A DNA stretch of 64,000 nucleotides, from positions 2,234,001 through 2,298,000 of the forward strand of contig NZ_CP106735.1 of NCBI RefSeq assembly GCF_025639805.1, in the 5' to 3' direction. The notes below the pieces were generated by a model. The model was not told the DNA's origin, did no database searches, and worked only from the letters and a program-made list of their open reading frames with translations. This stretch comes from Reichenbachiella carrageenanivorans (lineage in GTDB: Bacteria; Bacteroidota; Bacteroidia; Cytophagales; Cyclobacteriaceae). Numbering within the stretch: the stretch's first letter is position 1; every line of letters starts with the position of its first letter. Shown one piece after another: positions 8,792-17,800 of this stretch. The position numbers and the translations under genes were made by a program.

Positions 8792-10075
8792 TTATTCATT
8801 TCTCAAAAACTCAAGGAGCGTCTCATACACCAAGTCCAATTCATCGTCTGTGATCACGTAGGGCGGTAGGAGGTAGATCACATTGCCTAGTGGTCGTATC
8901 AGCACGCCTCTTTCGAGGAAATAGGGGTAGATTTTCTTGCGGGCGTCACTGTCGTAGCCCGTCTCGCCAAAGCCCTTGAGATCGAAGGCCACTATAGTGC
9001 CTTGTAGTCTGATGTTTTCTACTTTGTCGAAGGTCTTGAGTTGCTCTACAAACTTGAGGTGTTTGTTGTGTACACGCTGGATGTTGTTTTTGCATTCGGG
9101 AGATTCGAAGATTTCAAAGCTGGCATTGGCCGCAGCACAGATCATGGGATTGCCCGTGTAGGAGTGTCCGTGGAGGAGGGCTTTCGAGAGCTCTTCACTC
9201 TGAAAGGCGGCCTCTATTTTACTGTTGCAAGCCGTGATGCCAAGTGGAAGTGCCCCACCCGTGATACCTTTGGAGATGCAAGTGATGTCAGGACTGGCTT
9301 CGATTTGATCGCAGGCAAAAGTAGTACCTGTACGTCCCCAGCCCGTCATCACTTCGTCGGCGATGCAGATCACACCGCGTGATTGGGCTAAGCTGATGAG
9401 TTGTTGTAGCATCTCTGGCGAATACATGCGCATGCCACCAGCGCCTTGCACCAATGGTTCGAAGATAAATGCCGCGCAGGCTTCGTCATTGGTCAGTTCA
9501 TCGAAGTGCGCCAGTACCTTGTCAAAGTTTTCTTCTGTAGGAAAGTCTAGCGATTCTATGTCGAATAGAAAAGGAAAGAATGGGCGCGTAAAGCCACTTC
9601 GTTCACTCACAGACATAGACCCAAAAGTATCGCCATGGTAGGCGCCATCGAGTGCTATGATTTTGGTTTTGTGTTCTTTCCCTTGGTTGTACCAATATTG
9701 GAAGGCCATTTTTAAGGCCACTTCGATCGACGTGCTGCCATTGTCTGAAAAGAAGATCTTGGAATAATTGTCTGGTAGGATCGTCATTAGGTTTTTGGCC
9801 AGTCGCACGGCTGGCTCGTGTGTGAATCCTGCGAATATCACGTGCTCTAGCTCTAGCGCTTGCTTGTGGATGGCATCTGCGATCTGCTCGTTGGCATGGC
9901 CGTGGATATTCACCCACCAAGAAGACACTGCATCGATGATCGTTTGGCCTTCGTGTGTAAATAGCTTGGCTCCCTTGGCAGATTTGATAGGAATATGCCC
10001 AAAGGGGTTGACCAAAGGGGTAAATGGATGCCAGATTAGATCTTTGTCTGTTTGTGTGATTTCTGCGCTGTTCAT
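8792..10075 (-). CDS. bioA: Adenosylmethionine-8-amino-7-oxononanoate aminotransferase
   Basis: BioA transfers the amino group of S-adenosylmethionine to 7-keto-8-aminopelargonate, giving 7,8-diaminopelargonate in biotin synthesis. It is a 427-residue PLP enzyme. Visible family marks are WHPFTP near the N-terminus, SSWWVNIHGH, the TGWGRTG motif before the cofactor lysine, and the Schiff-base segment SKGITGG. The length is normal. It is the last gene of bioF-bioD-bioA and overlaps bioD by four bases. The frame and motifs are intact, in contrast with bioF at the head of the operon. Confidence 0.97.
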   Translation of the reverse strand: MNSAEITQTDKDLIWHPFTPLVNPFGHIPIKSAKGAKLFTHEGQTIIDAVSSWWVNIHGHANEQIADAIHKQALELEHVIFAGFTHEPAVRLAKNLMTILPDNYSKIFFSDNGSTSIEVALKMAFQYWYNQGKEHKTKIIALDGAYHGDTFGSMSVSERSGFTRPFFPFLFDIESLDFPTEENFDKVLAHFDELTNDEACAAFIFEPLVQGAGGMRMYSPEMLQQLISLAQSRGVICIADEVMTGWGRTGTTFACDQIEASPDITCISKGITGGALPLGITACNSKIEAAFQSEELSKALLHGHSYTGNPMICAAANASFEIFESPECKNNIQRVHNKHLKFVEQLKTFDKVENIRLQGTIVAFDLKGFGETGYDSDARKKIYPYFLERGVLIRPLGNVIYLLPPYVITDDELDLVYETLLEFLRNE

Positions 10076-10671
10076 AGAGATATGTTTTGTAGTTGAGATT
10101 GGATTGCCGACTTGTTCACTTCTGTTAATGGTTCTATACGGCCAAGACAGGGCAACTTAGAATAGTTGAGGATGAAGCTTTCTGTTGCAGGGTTTGGTGT
10201 GTCGTTGAAGATGATCCCTGCAATTTTAAAATTATTGGTTTGCAGATAGTTGATAGATAGCATGGTGTGGTTGATACTCCCGAGGTAGTTGCGTGAGACA
10301 AGGATTACTTCGGCGTCGAATGGCTTGGCTAGGTCTATTACAAACTCGCTGTCGTTGATTGGGACGAGCAACCCGCCTGCCCCTTCTATGATGAGTGTGT
10401 TGTTGGTTTCTGGGGTTTGAAATTGCGCAGCTTTGAGCTCTATGTTTTCCAATTGAGCCGCTGCGTGGGGCGACATAGGTGCGTCCAATACGATGCCCTC
10501 AGGGTGGATGATTTTGTCGTTACTGATTAGGCTTCGTACCGTATCAGAGTCGGTGGGTTGCCCTGCTTGGATGGGTTTCCAATAGTCTGCTTTTAGTTTT
10601 TCTACTAGTATGGCCGAGGCTACGGTCTTGCCGCTATCGGTGTCTATGCCGGTTACAAAATATTTTTTCAT
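10072..10671 (-). CDS. bioD: Dethiobiotin synthetase
   Basis: BioD closes the ureido ring of dethiobiotin using CO2 and ATP. The protein has 199 residues. Residues 8-16 (GIDTDSGKT) are the P-loop, and the IEGAGGLLVPI segment is the conserved family signature. It overlaps bioA downstream and bioF upstream by four bases each, so all three should be made from one message. No defect is visible. Confidence 0.96.
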   Translation of the reverse strand: MKKYFVTGIDTDSGKTVASAILVEKLKADYWKPIQAGQPTDSDTVRSLISNDKIIHPEGIVLDAPMSPHAAAQLENIELKAAQFQTPETNNTLIIEGAGGLLVPINDSEFVIDLAKPFDAEVILVSRNYLGSINHTMLSINYLQTNNFKIAGIIFNDTPNPATESFILNYSKLPCLGRIEPLTEVNKSAIQSQLQNISL

Positions 10672-11856
10672 GCTAATAATGCGATTTGATTTACCAATTC
10701 GGCGATTTCTTGTTCGGTGTTGTGTGTATGAATAGAGATGCGCAGCCTTTCGGAGCCTTCTTTTACAGTAGGAGAAAGGATCGGTCGCACATCAAACCCA
10801 TGCTTTTGTAAGGCCTGTGCCATGGTTTTAGCTCGGATATTGCCCGGCACAATGATGGGTTGTATTGGGGTGTTGCTTTCTAGTTTTTGAATGTCTGGGT
10901 TGTTACCAATTTTCTGCTTGAATAGAGAATTGAAGTAAAAAATCTTGTCTTTGCTCTCTGTCTGCAATGCCATGTTTTCCGAAAGGTAATCGAAGGCCGC
11001 ATCGATCGAAAACAGGCTGTGCACGGGTAGCGCTGTGGTGTATATAAAAGGCCTTGCAAAATTGATCAAGTAATCGATCAGTGTCTGAGAGCCGCATACC
11101 ACTGCACCATGTACACCCATGGCTTTCCCGAAGGTATGCACTCGTGCAAACAAATGTTCTTCTAGCCCTAATGCACAGAGTTTGCCAGCACCTTGTGCAC
11201 CGTATAAGCCTGTGCTATGGGCTTCGTCTACGATGACCTTGGCGTTGTACTTTTCCGCCAAGGCGATCATGTCTCCGAATGGGGCCAGGCTCGCCATCCA
11301 TAGAGTAGACCGACTCGATGATGACATATATATTGCCAGTGGCTTGTTTGAGTTTGGTTTCGAGGTCTTCGCAGTCGTTGTGCCGAAAGGCAAACCGATT
11401 GGCTTTGCTTAGAAATGCGCCCTCTTTGAGGCAGACATGCGACAGACTATCGTAGAGGATGGTGTCGCCACGCTGAGGCACCGACGAGATCAGTGCCATG
11501 TTGGCTACATAGCCAGAGTTGAAGAGGAGGGTGGCTTCGCTTTTGAAAATACCCGCCAGTTTTGTTTCTAGTTTTTGAGCTGTGGCAGAGTTACCAGCCA
11601 GTAGTCGCGAGCCCGTAGAACCGTTGAGATTGGTCTCTTGGCTGTAGTCATAGTTTTTGATTCGGTCAAATAGGTCTTGGGATCGGCTCAGTCCAAGGTA
11701 GTCGTTGGATACAAAATCGATCAGTCCTTCGGCGGTTGTTAGCTGCCGTTTGCTTCCTGCTTCTACTCTTTCCTCCAGCTTTTGTGAGATATGATCCGTC
11801 ATCTTATGGTTTTGCAAATCTTTAATTTTCTCTCTTGTCAGCCAAGGGAAAATCAA
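10668..11856 (-). pseudogene. bioF: 8-amino-7-oxononanoate synthase, single-base frameshift
   Basis: BioF condenses pimeloyl thioester with alanine, the first ring-forming step of biotin synthesis. The upstream part (from 11856, or ATG 11802) carries DFVSNDYLGLS, NGSTGSRLLAGN and ESVYSMDGE, then runs out of frame. The downstream part, from about 11290 to 10668, carries LAPFGDMIALAEKYN, VDEAHSTG and the PLP-lysine motif FGKAMG in the +1 frame. Removing one base at about 11287-11290 joins them as SMDGE-LAPFGD, matching the family pattern (SMDGDSAPL in E. coli). The extra base falls in a CCTGG on the coding strand. All other motifs are intact, so this is either a fresh mutation or a sequence error; the rest of the operon looks functional. 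Confidence 0.9.
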
Positions 11857-11917
11857 GTTTCTTTTGGGGGAAGCACTTATATTAGCGGTCTTATCAAAAA
11901 CATCTAATGAAAAACTT

Positions 11918-12466
11918 ATGAAAAAAATTAGTTTATTACTCGTAGTGGCTGCCTTGTTTGTGGCGTCAGCTGCACAAGCTCAGTTATCTGTAGGCCTTAA
12001 GGGTGGTTTGAATTTCAACTCTGCTGATGTATCAGGAGGAGATGTAGATTCTAAGACTGGATACCATATTGGTGCATATGCGGTGATCAAAGCGGGTCCG
12101 ATCGGAATACAACCAGAAGCCTATTTCTCAGTGCAAAACTTGAGTACGGATGCTGAAGATTATGATTTGTCATACATCCAAGTGCCAGTGTTGTTGAGAT
12201 TGGGCATTTTGAAAGTATTGTATCTGAATGCTGGTCCTCAGTTTGGTTTCAATACCAAAGCTGAATATGGTGGAGTAGATTATAAAGACGAATTGAAGGG
12301 TATGGATACTTCTATCGCATTGGGTGCAGGTCTGGATTTGCCAATGGGGCTAGGTGCTCAGGTACGTTGGGTAAAAGGATTGAGCAATGCGGCTGAAGAT
12401 GGTGGAGATTGGAAAAATTCTATCGTGCAGCTGTCTGTTACTTTTGCATTGATTGGTAAAAGCTAA
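11918..12466 (+). CDS. Small outer-membrane beta-barrel protein (PorT-like), paralogue 1
   Basis: An exported protein of 182 residues when started at ATG 11918, which gives a clean signal peptide (Lys-rich start, hydrophobic core, AQAQ cleavage site); an in-frame upstream start adds 18 unlikely residues. The mature part alternates strands as in Bacteroidota outer-membrane barrels (SVGLKGGLNFNS, GIQPEAYFS, IQVPVLLRLG, LNAGPQFGF, QVRWVKGLSN) and ends in a hydrophobic strand. It is clearly paralogous to the gene at 16147. It is transcribed divergently from bioF and followed by a strong terminator. Its function is unknown; structural or adhesion-related barrels are common in this family. Confidence 0.8.
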   Translation: MKKISLLLVVAALFVASAAQAQLSVGLKGGLNFNSADVSGGDVDSKTGYHIGAYAVIKAGPIGIQPEAYFSVQNLSTDAEDYDLSYIQVPVLLRLGILKVLYLNAGPQFGFNTKAEYGGVDYKDELKGMDTSIALGAGLDLPMGLGAQVRWVKGLSNAAEDGGDWKNSIVQLSVTFALIGKS

Positions 12467-12490
12467 CCCGTAACCAACTCATGAAATAAA

Positions 12491-12520
12491 CAAAGGCTAC
12501 TTCGTATGAGGTAGCCTTTG
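12491..12520 (+). terminator. Rho-independent terminator after barrel gene
   Basis: CAAAGGCTAC at 12491-12500 pairs perfectly with GTAGCCTTTG at 12511-12520 around a 10-base loop, followed by TTGTTT. It lies between the convergent barrel and YitT genes. Confidence 0.85.
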
Positions 12521-12538
12521 TTGTTTAATTCGTTTGCA

Positions 12539-13429
12539 TCAATGTAGTGGTCGCTTTTTGATCATACCACCTTTGGTGTCTTTGATCGGATACTGGATCA
12601 CAAACGCAGAAGGGTCTATTTTTTCTACTTCTAACAGTACTTTCGATACTTCTAGTCTGGTGATTGCGCAGAATAGAATTTTACGATCAGGTAGGGTATT
12701 GCCTTTTTTGCCATAGCCACCGTCGGATAAAAATGCCGTAACTCCTCTTCCCAAATCATCTGCAATCATAGATTTTACGGATTCGGCTTGATCCGATATG
12801 ATCATGACTCCAATGTATTCTTCGATACCATTGATAATGAAATCCACGGTTTTGGAAGCGGCCAAATAGGTCAACATAGAATACATAGCTGTTTCCAGAC
12901 TCACCACAAGTGCGGCGAAGGCAAATAGCACGATATTGAACAAAGCGATGAAATCTCCTACTGTCAGACTGGATTTCCTGCTTACCGAGAGTGCGAGCAC
13001 CTCAGTGCCATCAATCACGGCACCACCTCGGATAGAAAACCCGATGCCACTTCCCAAGAAAAATCCCCCGAAAACAGCAATGAGCAATTTGTCAGCAGTG
13101 AAGGGTGGAATCTCTATGATGTGAACCAGAGATGCTAATGCCACTATTGCAAGTGTGCTTTTGATTGCAAATTGTGGGGAGATTTGCTTATAACCCATGA
13201 GGACAAAAGGTGCATTCACAAGCAAAATGAGTAACGACAGATTGATTGGGGTTAGGATCTGAAATAGCAAGGACAGTCCCATGGCTCCACCATCTAAGAA
13301 GTGGTTGGGGAGTAGGAATCCTTTGAGTCCAATACTCGCCATACATACGCCGATGATGATAAAAAATACATCTTTTATATTTCTTCGAAGAATGATCTTC
13401 TTTTCAATTTCTGAGACTAACTCTTTCAC
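12539..13429 (-). CDS. YitT-family membrane protein (DUF161 + DUF2179)
   Basis: A 296-residue integral membrane protein of the YitT family, whose transport role is not settled. There are about six membrane helices in the first 190 residues, with the conserved GGAVIDGTEVLAL loop, then a soluble DUF2179 domain (GVMIISDQ, GRGVTAFLSDGGY, RLEVSKV). The start is GTG at 13429, reading into MKELVSEIEKK; a downstream ATG would cut into the first helix. It is separated from the SiaC/SiaA genes by about 120 bases and is probably its own unit. Confidence 0.88.
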   Translation of the reverse strand: MKELVSEIEKKIILRRNIKDVFFIIIGVCMASIGLKGFLLPNHFLDGGAMGLSLLFQILTPINLSLLILLVNAPFVLMGYKQISPQFAIKSTLAIVALASLVHIIEIPPFTADKLLIAVFGGFFLGSGIGFSIRGGAVIDGTEVLALSVSRKSSLTVGDFIALFNIVLFAFAALVVSLETAMYSMLTYLAASKTVDFIINGIEEYIGVMIISDQAESVKSMIADDLGRGVTAFLSDGGYGKKGNTLPDRKILFCAITRLEVSKVLLEVEKIDPSAFVIQYPIKDTKGGMIKKRPLH

Positions 13430-13550
13430 TTGCTATAGCTTATCAGGTTATAATTAATTCAACTCCTAAAATACGGTTTTGTCGTACGAAAGGAGACAAA
13501 TCTTTCCTGATAATATCTTATGTGTGCAATAAAAGAACAGGAAGTCGGAC

Positions 13551-13925
13551 TCAGATACCTACCAAATCGAGGTGCATACCAGAAAGCTGAGCGATGTCCT
13601 CGCCATGTTCGAGAGCGTCTTCGTCTTCGATGTTGTAGTACCAGGTTACTACGATATTTTTACCAGTAGACTTGATTTCCTTGAGACAAATCATGGTATC
13701 GAGTAGACATTTGTAGGTAGAGGTATTGAAGTACTCTAGTTGGATGTTTACTTTTAGTTTGGGATAAATACTTTTTTTGAAATTGCCTAAGGCTGTATAC
13801 AATTCGCTAAATACCTCACGGGCATTGATCAAGGTGGAATTGCCTTTCATTTCTAAGATCTCATTTTCTGGATTGAAATAGATGTAGGGAGTGGTGTGCG
13901 AAGGGGTAGATAGAAATTTTTCCAT
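13551..13925 (-). CDS. SiaC-family regulatory phosphoprotein (DUF1987)
   Basis: A 124-residue cytoplasmic protein of the DUF1987/SiaC family. In Pseudomonas aeruginosa, SiaC is phosphorylated on a threonine by the SiaB kinase, dephosphorylated by SiaA, and in its unphosphorylated form activates the diguanylate cyclase SiaD. Here the family motif YFNTST occupies residues 65-70, placing a Thr at position 68, the position reported for the P. aeruginosa phosphosite as I recall. The gene lies three bases downstream of the SiaA-like phosphatase gene, so the pair is an operon. No SiaB-like kinase or GGDEF gene occurs in this window; the output partner is unknown. Confidence 0.88.
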   Translation of the reverse strand: MEKFLSTPSHTTPYIYFNPENEILEMKGNSTLINAREVFSELYTALGNFKKSIYPKLKVNIQLEYFNTSTYKCLLDTMICLKEIKSTGKNIVVTWYYNIEDEDALEHGEDIAQLSGMHLDLVGI

Positions 13926-13928
13926 GGT

Positions 13929-15905
13929 TTATTTAATTCTAAAGCCCATGACCAACATGTCGTCTGTTTGTGGGGTGTCTTGCTTCCACTCATGTAGTTC
14001 CTTGTCCAGTAGGTTTTTCTGAATCATCATGGCTTTTTGCACGATCATACCCAAGTACATTCTAAATCTTTTGGGTAAATATTTCTTATGCTCTTTGCCT
14101 CCGATTTGGTCTTTGAATCCATCCGAGTAGAGGTAGAAGGTGTCATTGTTTGACAGGTTGAAAGTATGCTGTTCGATTTTCTGTTCTTCCAAACTATCGT
14201 TGCTGAAGTTTCTGCCTAGGAGCAATTTGTTACCTCTAGTCAGCGTCCATTCTTTGTCTTTGTAGAGTAAAAGTGGAATGCCAGCTCCCGCATATTTCAT
14301 TACATTGTAGGTGAGGTCGATAGAGCAAATCGCCATTTCCATGCCTTCTTGTACAGCCTCATTTTGTGAAAATTCTTGACTTAGTGTGCTGATAATGTCA
14401 TTGTTTACTTTAGCCAAAAGAGCCGAAGGGTTGTAGTCTGTGGTGTACTGAATGGCATTGTTGAGCGCATTGATTCCCAGCATGGAGAGAAAGGCACCGG
14501 GCACACCATGTCCAGAGCAGTCTGCACAGGCGATGATCAAGTGATTGCCTGTATTGTTTTGCACATGTTTGAACCAATAGAAGTCACCACTTACGATGTC
14601 TTTTGGTTTGTAATACACGAAGTAATCTTGGAAAAATTCAGCCAGTAGTTTTTCGTCTGGAAGGATGGCATTTTGGATTTTCTCCGCATAGTTCAAGCTA
14701 GAGTGTACCATCGTGTGTTGGGTTTTAATTTCCTTATAGGCTCGGTTAATGGCCTTGGCTTGTGTGATGATTTTGTTTTGATGCTGTTGGATCTCCTGAT
14801 TTTTTTCCATCAGCTGTTGGGTGATTTTCTTTTCGTTGGTTTCTTTGGTCTTTAGTTTCTGAGAGGTCACGTTAAACTGCCGAATCAAGTAGCCTATTTC
14901 GTCTTTGTTGTTTCCCTCGATCATTACGTCGTAATTACCCTTAGAGATTTCGACTGCGGCAGATCTTAGTTTTTTCAATGGGTTCGAAATGACCCTTGCC
15001 ATATAAACGGTGAGTCCAGACGAAATCAATAATATGACAATACCTACCATTAGGATGGTGCTACGCATTTCAGAAAGAGAAGCAAAAGCGTGATCTTTTG
15101 ATGTGTTGATGATAAAAAGCCAGTCTTTGCCAGGAAAACTGAGGTAGCCTTCTTGTCTATGATAAAAATAGAGGTTGTCTTCTGTAGAGAAACGCCCTTC
15201 TTTTTTCTTTTGAATCAATATATCCTCAGGGATTACATCGGGGTATTTGGCGATTAGCACTTTTTCTGGTTCGTGGTTAGAGTATAGGATGTTGAGATTT
15301 CCATCCAAAAGATCCATTTTCACTTGTTGGTTAGATTCTACTCCTTGAGATTGATCACTGATTACGGCATATAGATTCTCGATCAGTACCCGACCTACAA
15401 AAACACCAATCGGCTGGTTGGCGTAGTTGCGTACCACAGAGGCAAAGTGAAGTACGACTCGACCTACGGATTCGGATTTCGAAATATCCATGATCGCTTC
15501 CGTGTTGTCATTGATATGTGTCCAGTAGAGACGAAGGCCGTGCTGCTTGCCCACAGATAAGCCTTTGCTATCTGCAAGGCGGTATCTGTCCATGTCGAAG
15601 TAGGAAAAACTATAATACAATTCATTGGCATGAGAAATTTCGCTCAACGTTCTGTTTACCTCACTGAGGTCGGTGGCTTCTTGTCTGAACACAGGTAGTT
15701 TGGCAAAATTCTTTACGTCGTTGAGGCGTTCGTAGATGAACCTGTCAATGTTGTTGATACTGATTTCGGCCTTTTGAGAATGTTCTGATAGAATACTTTC
15801 ACTCAGGTTTTTTTCAACAGTATTATTTACAAAAAGGAAGATCGTAGCAGAGGTGAAAATCACCAGAGAAAGCCCTAGCAGGACGAATTTTAAATACAGG
15901 TTCAT
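13929..15905 (-). CDS. SiaA-like membrane sensor phosphatase (Cache-HAMP-SpoIIE/PP2C)
   Basis: A 658-residue membrane receptor with a serine/threonine phosphatase output. Order: N-terminal membrane helix (about 5-26), a periplasmic Cache-like sensor domain (about 30-278), second helix (about 282-304), HAMP (about 302-356), a Gln/Lys-rich coiled coil (about 360-415) and a SpoIIE-type PP2C domain (about 420-655). Phosphatase motifs are intact: VSGDFYW, ADCSGHGVPGA, LYSDGFKD and TDDM. The architecture matches SiaA of P. aeruginosa, and the next gene encodes its expected substrate SiaC. The signal sensed is unknown. A TAGTTTTG -7-like element lies just upstream of the ATG on this strand. Confidence 0.9.
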   Translation of the reverse strand: MNLYLKFVLLGLSLVIFTSATIFLFVNNTVEKNLSESILSEHSQKAEISINNIDRFIYERLNDVKNFAKLPVFRQEATDLSEVNRTLSEISHANELYYSFSYFDMDRYRLADSKGLSVGKQHGLRLYWTHINDNTEAIMDISKSESVGRVVLHFASVVRNYANQPIGVFVGRVLIENLYAVISDQSQGVESNQQVKMDLLDGNLNILYSNHEPEKVLIAKYPDVIPEDILIQKKKEGRFSTEDNLYFYHRQEGYLSFPGKDWLFIINTSKDHAFASLSEMRSTILMVGIVILLISSGLTVYMARVISNPLKKLRSAAVEISKGNYDVMIEGNNKDEIGYLIRQFNVTSQKLKTKETNEKKITQQLMEKNQEIQQHQNKIITQAKAINRAYKEIKTQHTMVHSSLNYAEKIQNAILPDEKLLAEFFQDYFVYYKPKDIVSGDFYWFKHVQNNTGNHLIIACADCSGHGVPGAFLSMLGINALNNAIQYTTDYNPSALLAKVNNDIISTLSQEFSQNEAVQEGMEMAICSIDLTYNVMKYAGAGIPLLLYKDKEWTLTRGNKLLLGRNFSNDSLEEQKIEQHTFNLSNNDTFYLYSDGFKDQIGGKEHKKYLPKRFRMYLGMIVQKAMMIQKNLLDKELHEWKQDTPQTDDMLVMGFRIK

Positions 15906-15926
15906 AGCTTAATCGTATAAGGAGCA

Positions 15927-15934
15927 CAAAACTA
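15927..15934 (-). promoter_or_regulatory. Possible -7 promoter element for the SiaA-SiaC operon
   Basis: TAGTTTTG on the minus strand fits the Bacteroidota TAnnTTTG -7 element, 21 bases before the ATG. The -33 region shows only TTTC at about the right distance, so the call is weak. Confidence 0.4.
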
Positions 15935-16146
15935 GATAGAAGGGGTAGGTGGGAAAGGAAATTGCCTGTAAAGGAATTATTAATAAGGAATGAGAAGAGG
16001 AGTTAAATCATAACCTTTTGATAATCTTAAAGGCGGGTGTAATTGTCGGAAGTTAATGGCAGCCCTAGTGTGGGTAAACTAGATCTTTGCAATTGATCGG
16101 GGTTTTACGAATCTTAGTGGTCGTTAGATCATAAAAACCTAAAGCG

Positions 16147-16770
16147 ATGAAAATAAACATATTAGTCATGATTTGCGGCTTGTTGTTCGTGCATACTGCC
16201 GCTAGTGCACAAGTAGAATTTGGACTAATGGGAGGAGTCAATTTCAATTCACCCAAGATAGATGCCATCAACACAGGAGGCCATCAGCTTTCCGATGTAG
16301 GAAGTAGCAATATAGGGTTTCACCTAGGGCTGTATGCGACTATAGATGCAGCACTATTTGCGATACAGCCAGAGATTTATTATTCTATGCAAGGGGGCAT
16401 TTTCAAAATAAACAATACACAAGAGCATGAGTTGAATATGAGTTTCATTCAAATTCCAGTATTGGGTAGATACAATTTTCTCGAATACTTTCATGTATTA
16501 CTAGGCCCACAGTTTGGTATACCTCTCAAGAGTGAAATAGCCTATGCGAGTGGTAGCCCTGTAGATATCAAAGCCCAAACTAAGGGGTTGGATATGTCTG
16601 GCGTAATCGGACTAGGGGTGACTATCCCTGAGTGCAATGTGAGCGGCTCGCTTCGTTGGTCCAAAGGCTTTTCTAATATGATAGATGGAGACCCTGCAGA
16701 TGGTAGAGTGACAGCATTGAAAAACAGTATGATTCAAATTTCTGCATCTTTTGCCTTTGGCGATAAATAA
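16147..16770 (+). CDS. Small outer-membrane beta-barrel protein (PorT-like), paralogue 2
   Basis: A 207-residue exported protein with a signal peptide ending near ASAQ. It parallels the gene at 11918 segment by segment: GLMGGVNFNS, GFHLGLYATI, AIQPEIYYSM, SFIQIPVLGRY, LLGPQFGIP, GSLRWSKGFSN and a final SFAFG strand. It is slightly longer in the first two extracellular loops. It is transcribed divergently from the SiaA gene, so the two barrels bracket the YitT-SiaC-SiaA block. The similarity is high enough for common descent but the genes are not recent duplicates. Its role is unknown. Confidence 0.8.
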   Translation: MKINILVMICGLLFVHTAASAQVEFGLMGGVNFNSPKIDAINTGGHQLSDVGSSNIGFHLGLYATIDAALFAIQPEIYYSMQGGIFKINNTQEHELNMSFIQIPVLGRYNFLEYFHVLLGPQFGIPLKSEIAYASGSPVDIKAQTKGLDMSGVIGLGVTIPECNVSGSLRWSKGFSNMIDGDPADGRVTALKNSMIQISASFAFGDK

Positions 16771-16772
16771 AA

Positions 16773-16805
16773 AAGGCTGTTCAGATTTTTTATCTAAACA
16801 GCCTT
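16773..16805. terminator. Bidirectional terminator between barrel gene and pfkA
   Basis: AAGGCTGTT at 16773-16781 pairs with AACAGCCTT at 16797-16805, with a further AGAT/ATCT pairing inside and A/T runs around it. It serves two convergent genes. Confidence 0.85.
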
Positions 16806-16828
16806 CGCTAAATGTGTTGATCTAAATA

Positions 16829-17800
16829 TTAGATACTTAGTATCTTCGTCAAACGAATCAATTCTTCGTTGAGAGGCTTTGATTTAGAAATGGCCAATTT
16901 CAAGTTGGTGTAAGTGATTTTGTTGTCGATCACGCCTACCATTACGTTCTTTTGCCCATTCATCAAGCCTTCTACAGCTGCCAGCCCTAGTCGAGATGCC
17001 AAGATCCTATCAAATGCTGTAGGTGCTCCACCTCTTTGGATATGTCCTAAACTGGTGACACGAATATCCATTTTTGGTGTTTCCACTTTCACGCGTTCGG
17101 CGATAGAGAGCGCACTGCCTTGCTCATCGCCTTCTGCTACTACCACAATCGAAGAAGTTTTCTTGTTGTCGCGGCCGTCTTTCAGTTTTTTGATGACGTC
17201 ATCTATCGTAGTAGAGGTCTCAGGTACCATCACCATTTCGGCTCCACCTCCAATGCCCGATTGGATGGCAATATAGCCGCTATGTCTTCCCATCACTTCG
17301 ATAAAGAATACCCGATCGTGAGACGCTGCCGTGTCTCTGATTTTATCGATTGCGTCTAGGGCGGTGTTTACCGCTGTGTCGAACCCGATGGTATAATCGG
17401 AACCATACAAATCGTTGTCGATGGTGCCTGGAGCGCCTACTACAGGGATGCCGAATTCGTCATAAAACAAATTGGCTCCTGTAAAAGTACCGTCTCCACC
17501 GATAGCCACTAGGCCTTCGATACCATGTTTCTTGAGGTTTTTGTATGCTTTTTCTCTTCCTTCTTTGGTGCGAAAGTCTTCACTTCTTGCTGATTTGAGA
17601 ATTGTGCCACCCGTTTGCACAATGTTGCTCACCGAGTAAGATTCCATTTTTTGTATCTCACCACGGATCATTCCGTCGTAGCCATATTTGATCCCATATA
17701 CCTCGAGATCAAGATAAATGGCACTTCTTACTACAGATCTAATGCAGGCATTCATGCCTGGTGCATCGCCCCCTGATGTAAATAATGCAATTTTTTTCAT
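16829..17800 (-). CDS. pfkA: ATP-dependent 6-phosphofructokinase
   Basis: PfkA phosphorylates fructose 6-phosphate, the committed step of glycolysis. It has 323 residues, standard for a bacterial PfkA. Visible motifs are TSGGDAPGMN (ATP site), GGTILKSAR, AIGGDGTF, the catalytic PGTIDND loop, EVMGRHSGYIA, and SLGHIQRGGAPTAFDR. The GGDGT signature with Gly at the ATP-specificity position suggests ATP rather than pyrophosphate dependence. It is a single-gene unit convergent with the barrel gene and divergent from the glycosyltransferase. Confidence 0.97.
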   Translation of the reverse strand: MKKIALFTSGGDAPGMNACIRSVVRSAIYLDLEVYGIKYGYDGMIRGEIQKMESYSVSNIVQTGGTILKSARSEDFRTKEGREKAYKNLKKHGIEGLVAIGGDGTFTGANLFYDEFGIPVVGAPGTIDNDLYGSDYTIGFDTAVNTALDAIDKIRDTAASHDRVFFIEVMGRHSGYIAIQSGIGGGAEMVMVPETSTTIDDVIKKLKDGRDNKKTSSIVVVAEGDEQGSALSIAERVKVETPKMDIRVTSLGHIQRGGAPTAFDRILASRLGLAAVEGLMNGQKNVMVGVIDNKITYTNLKLAISKSKPLNEELIRLTKILSI

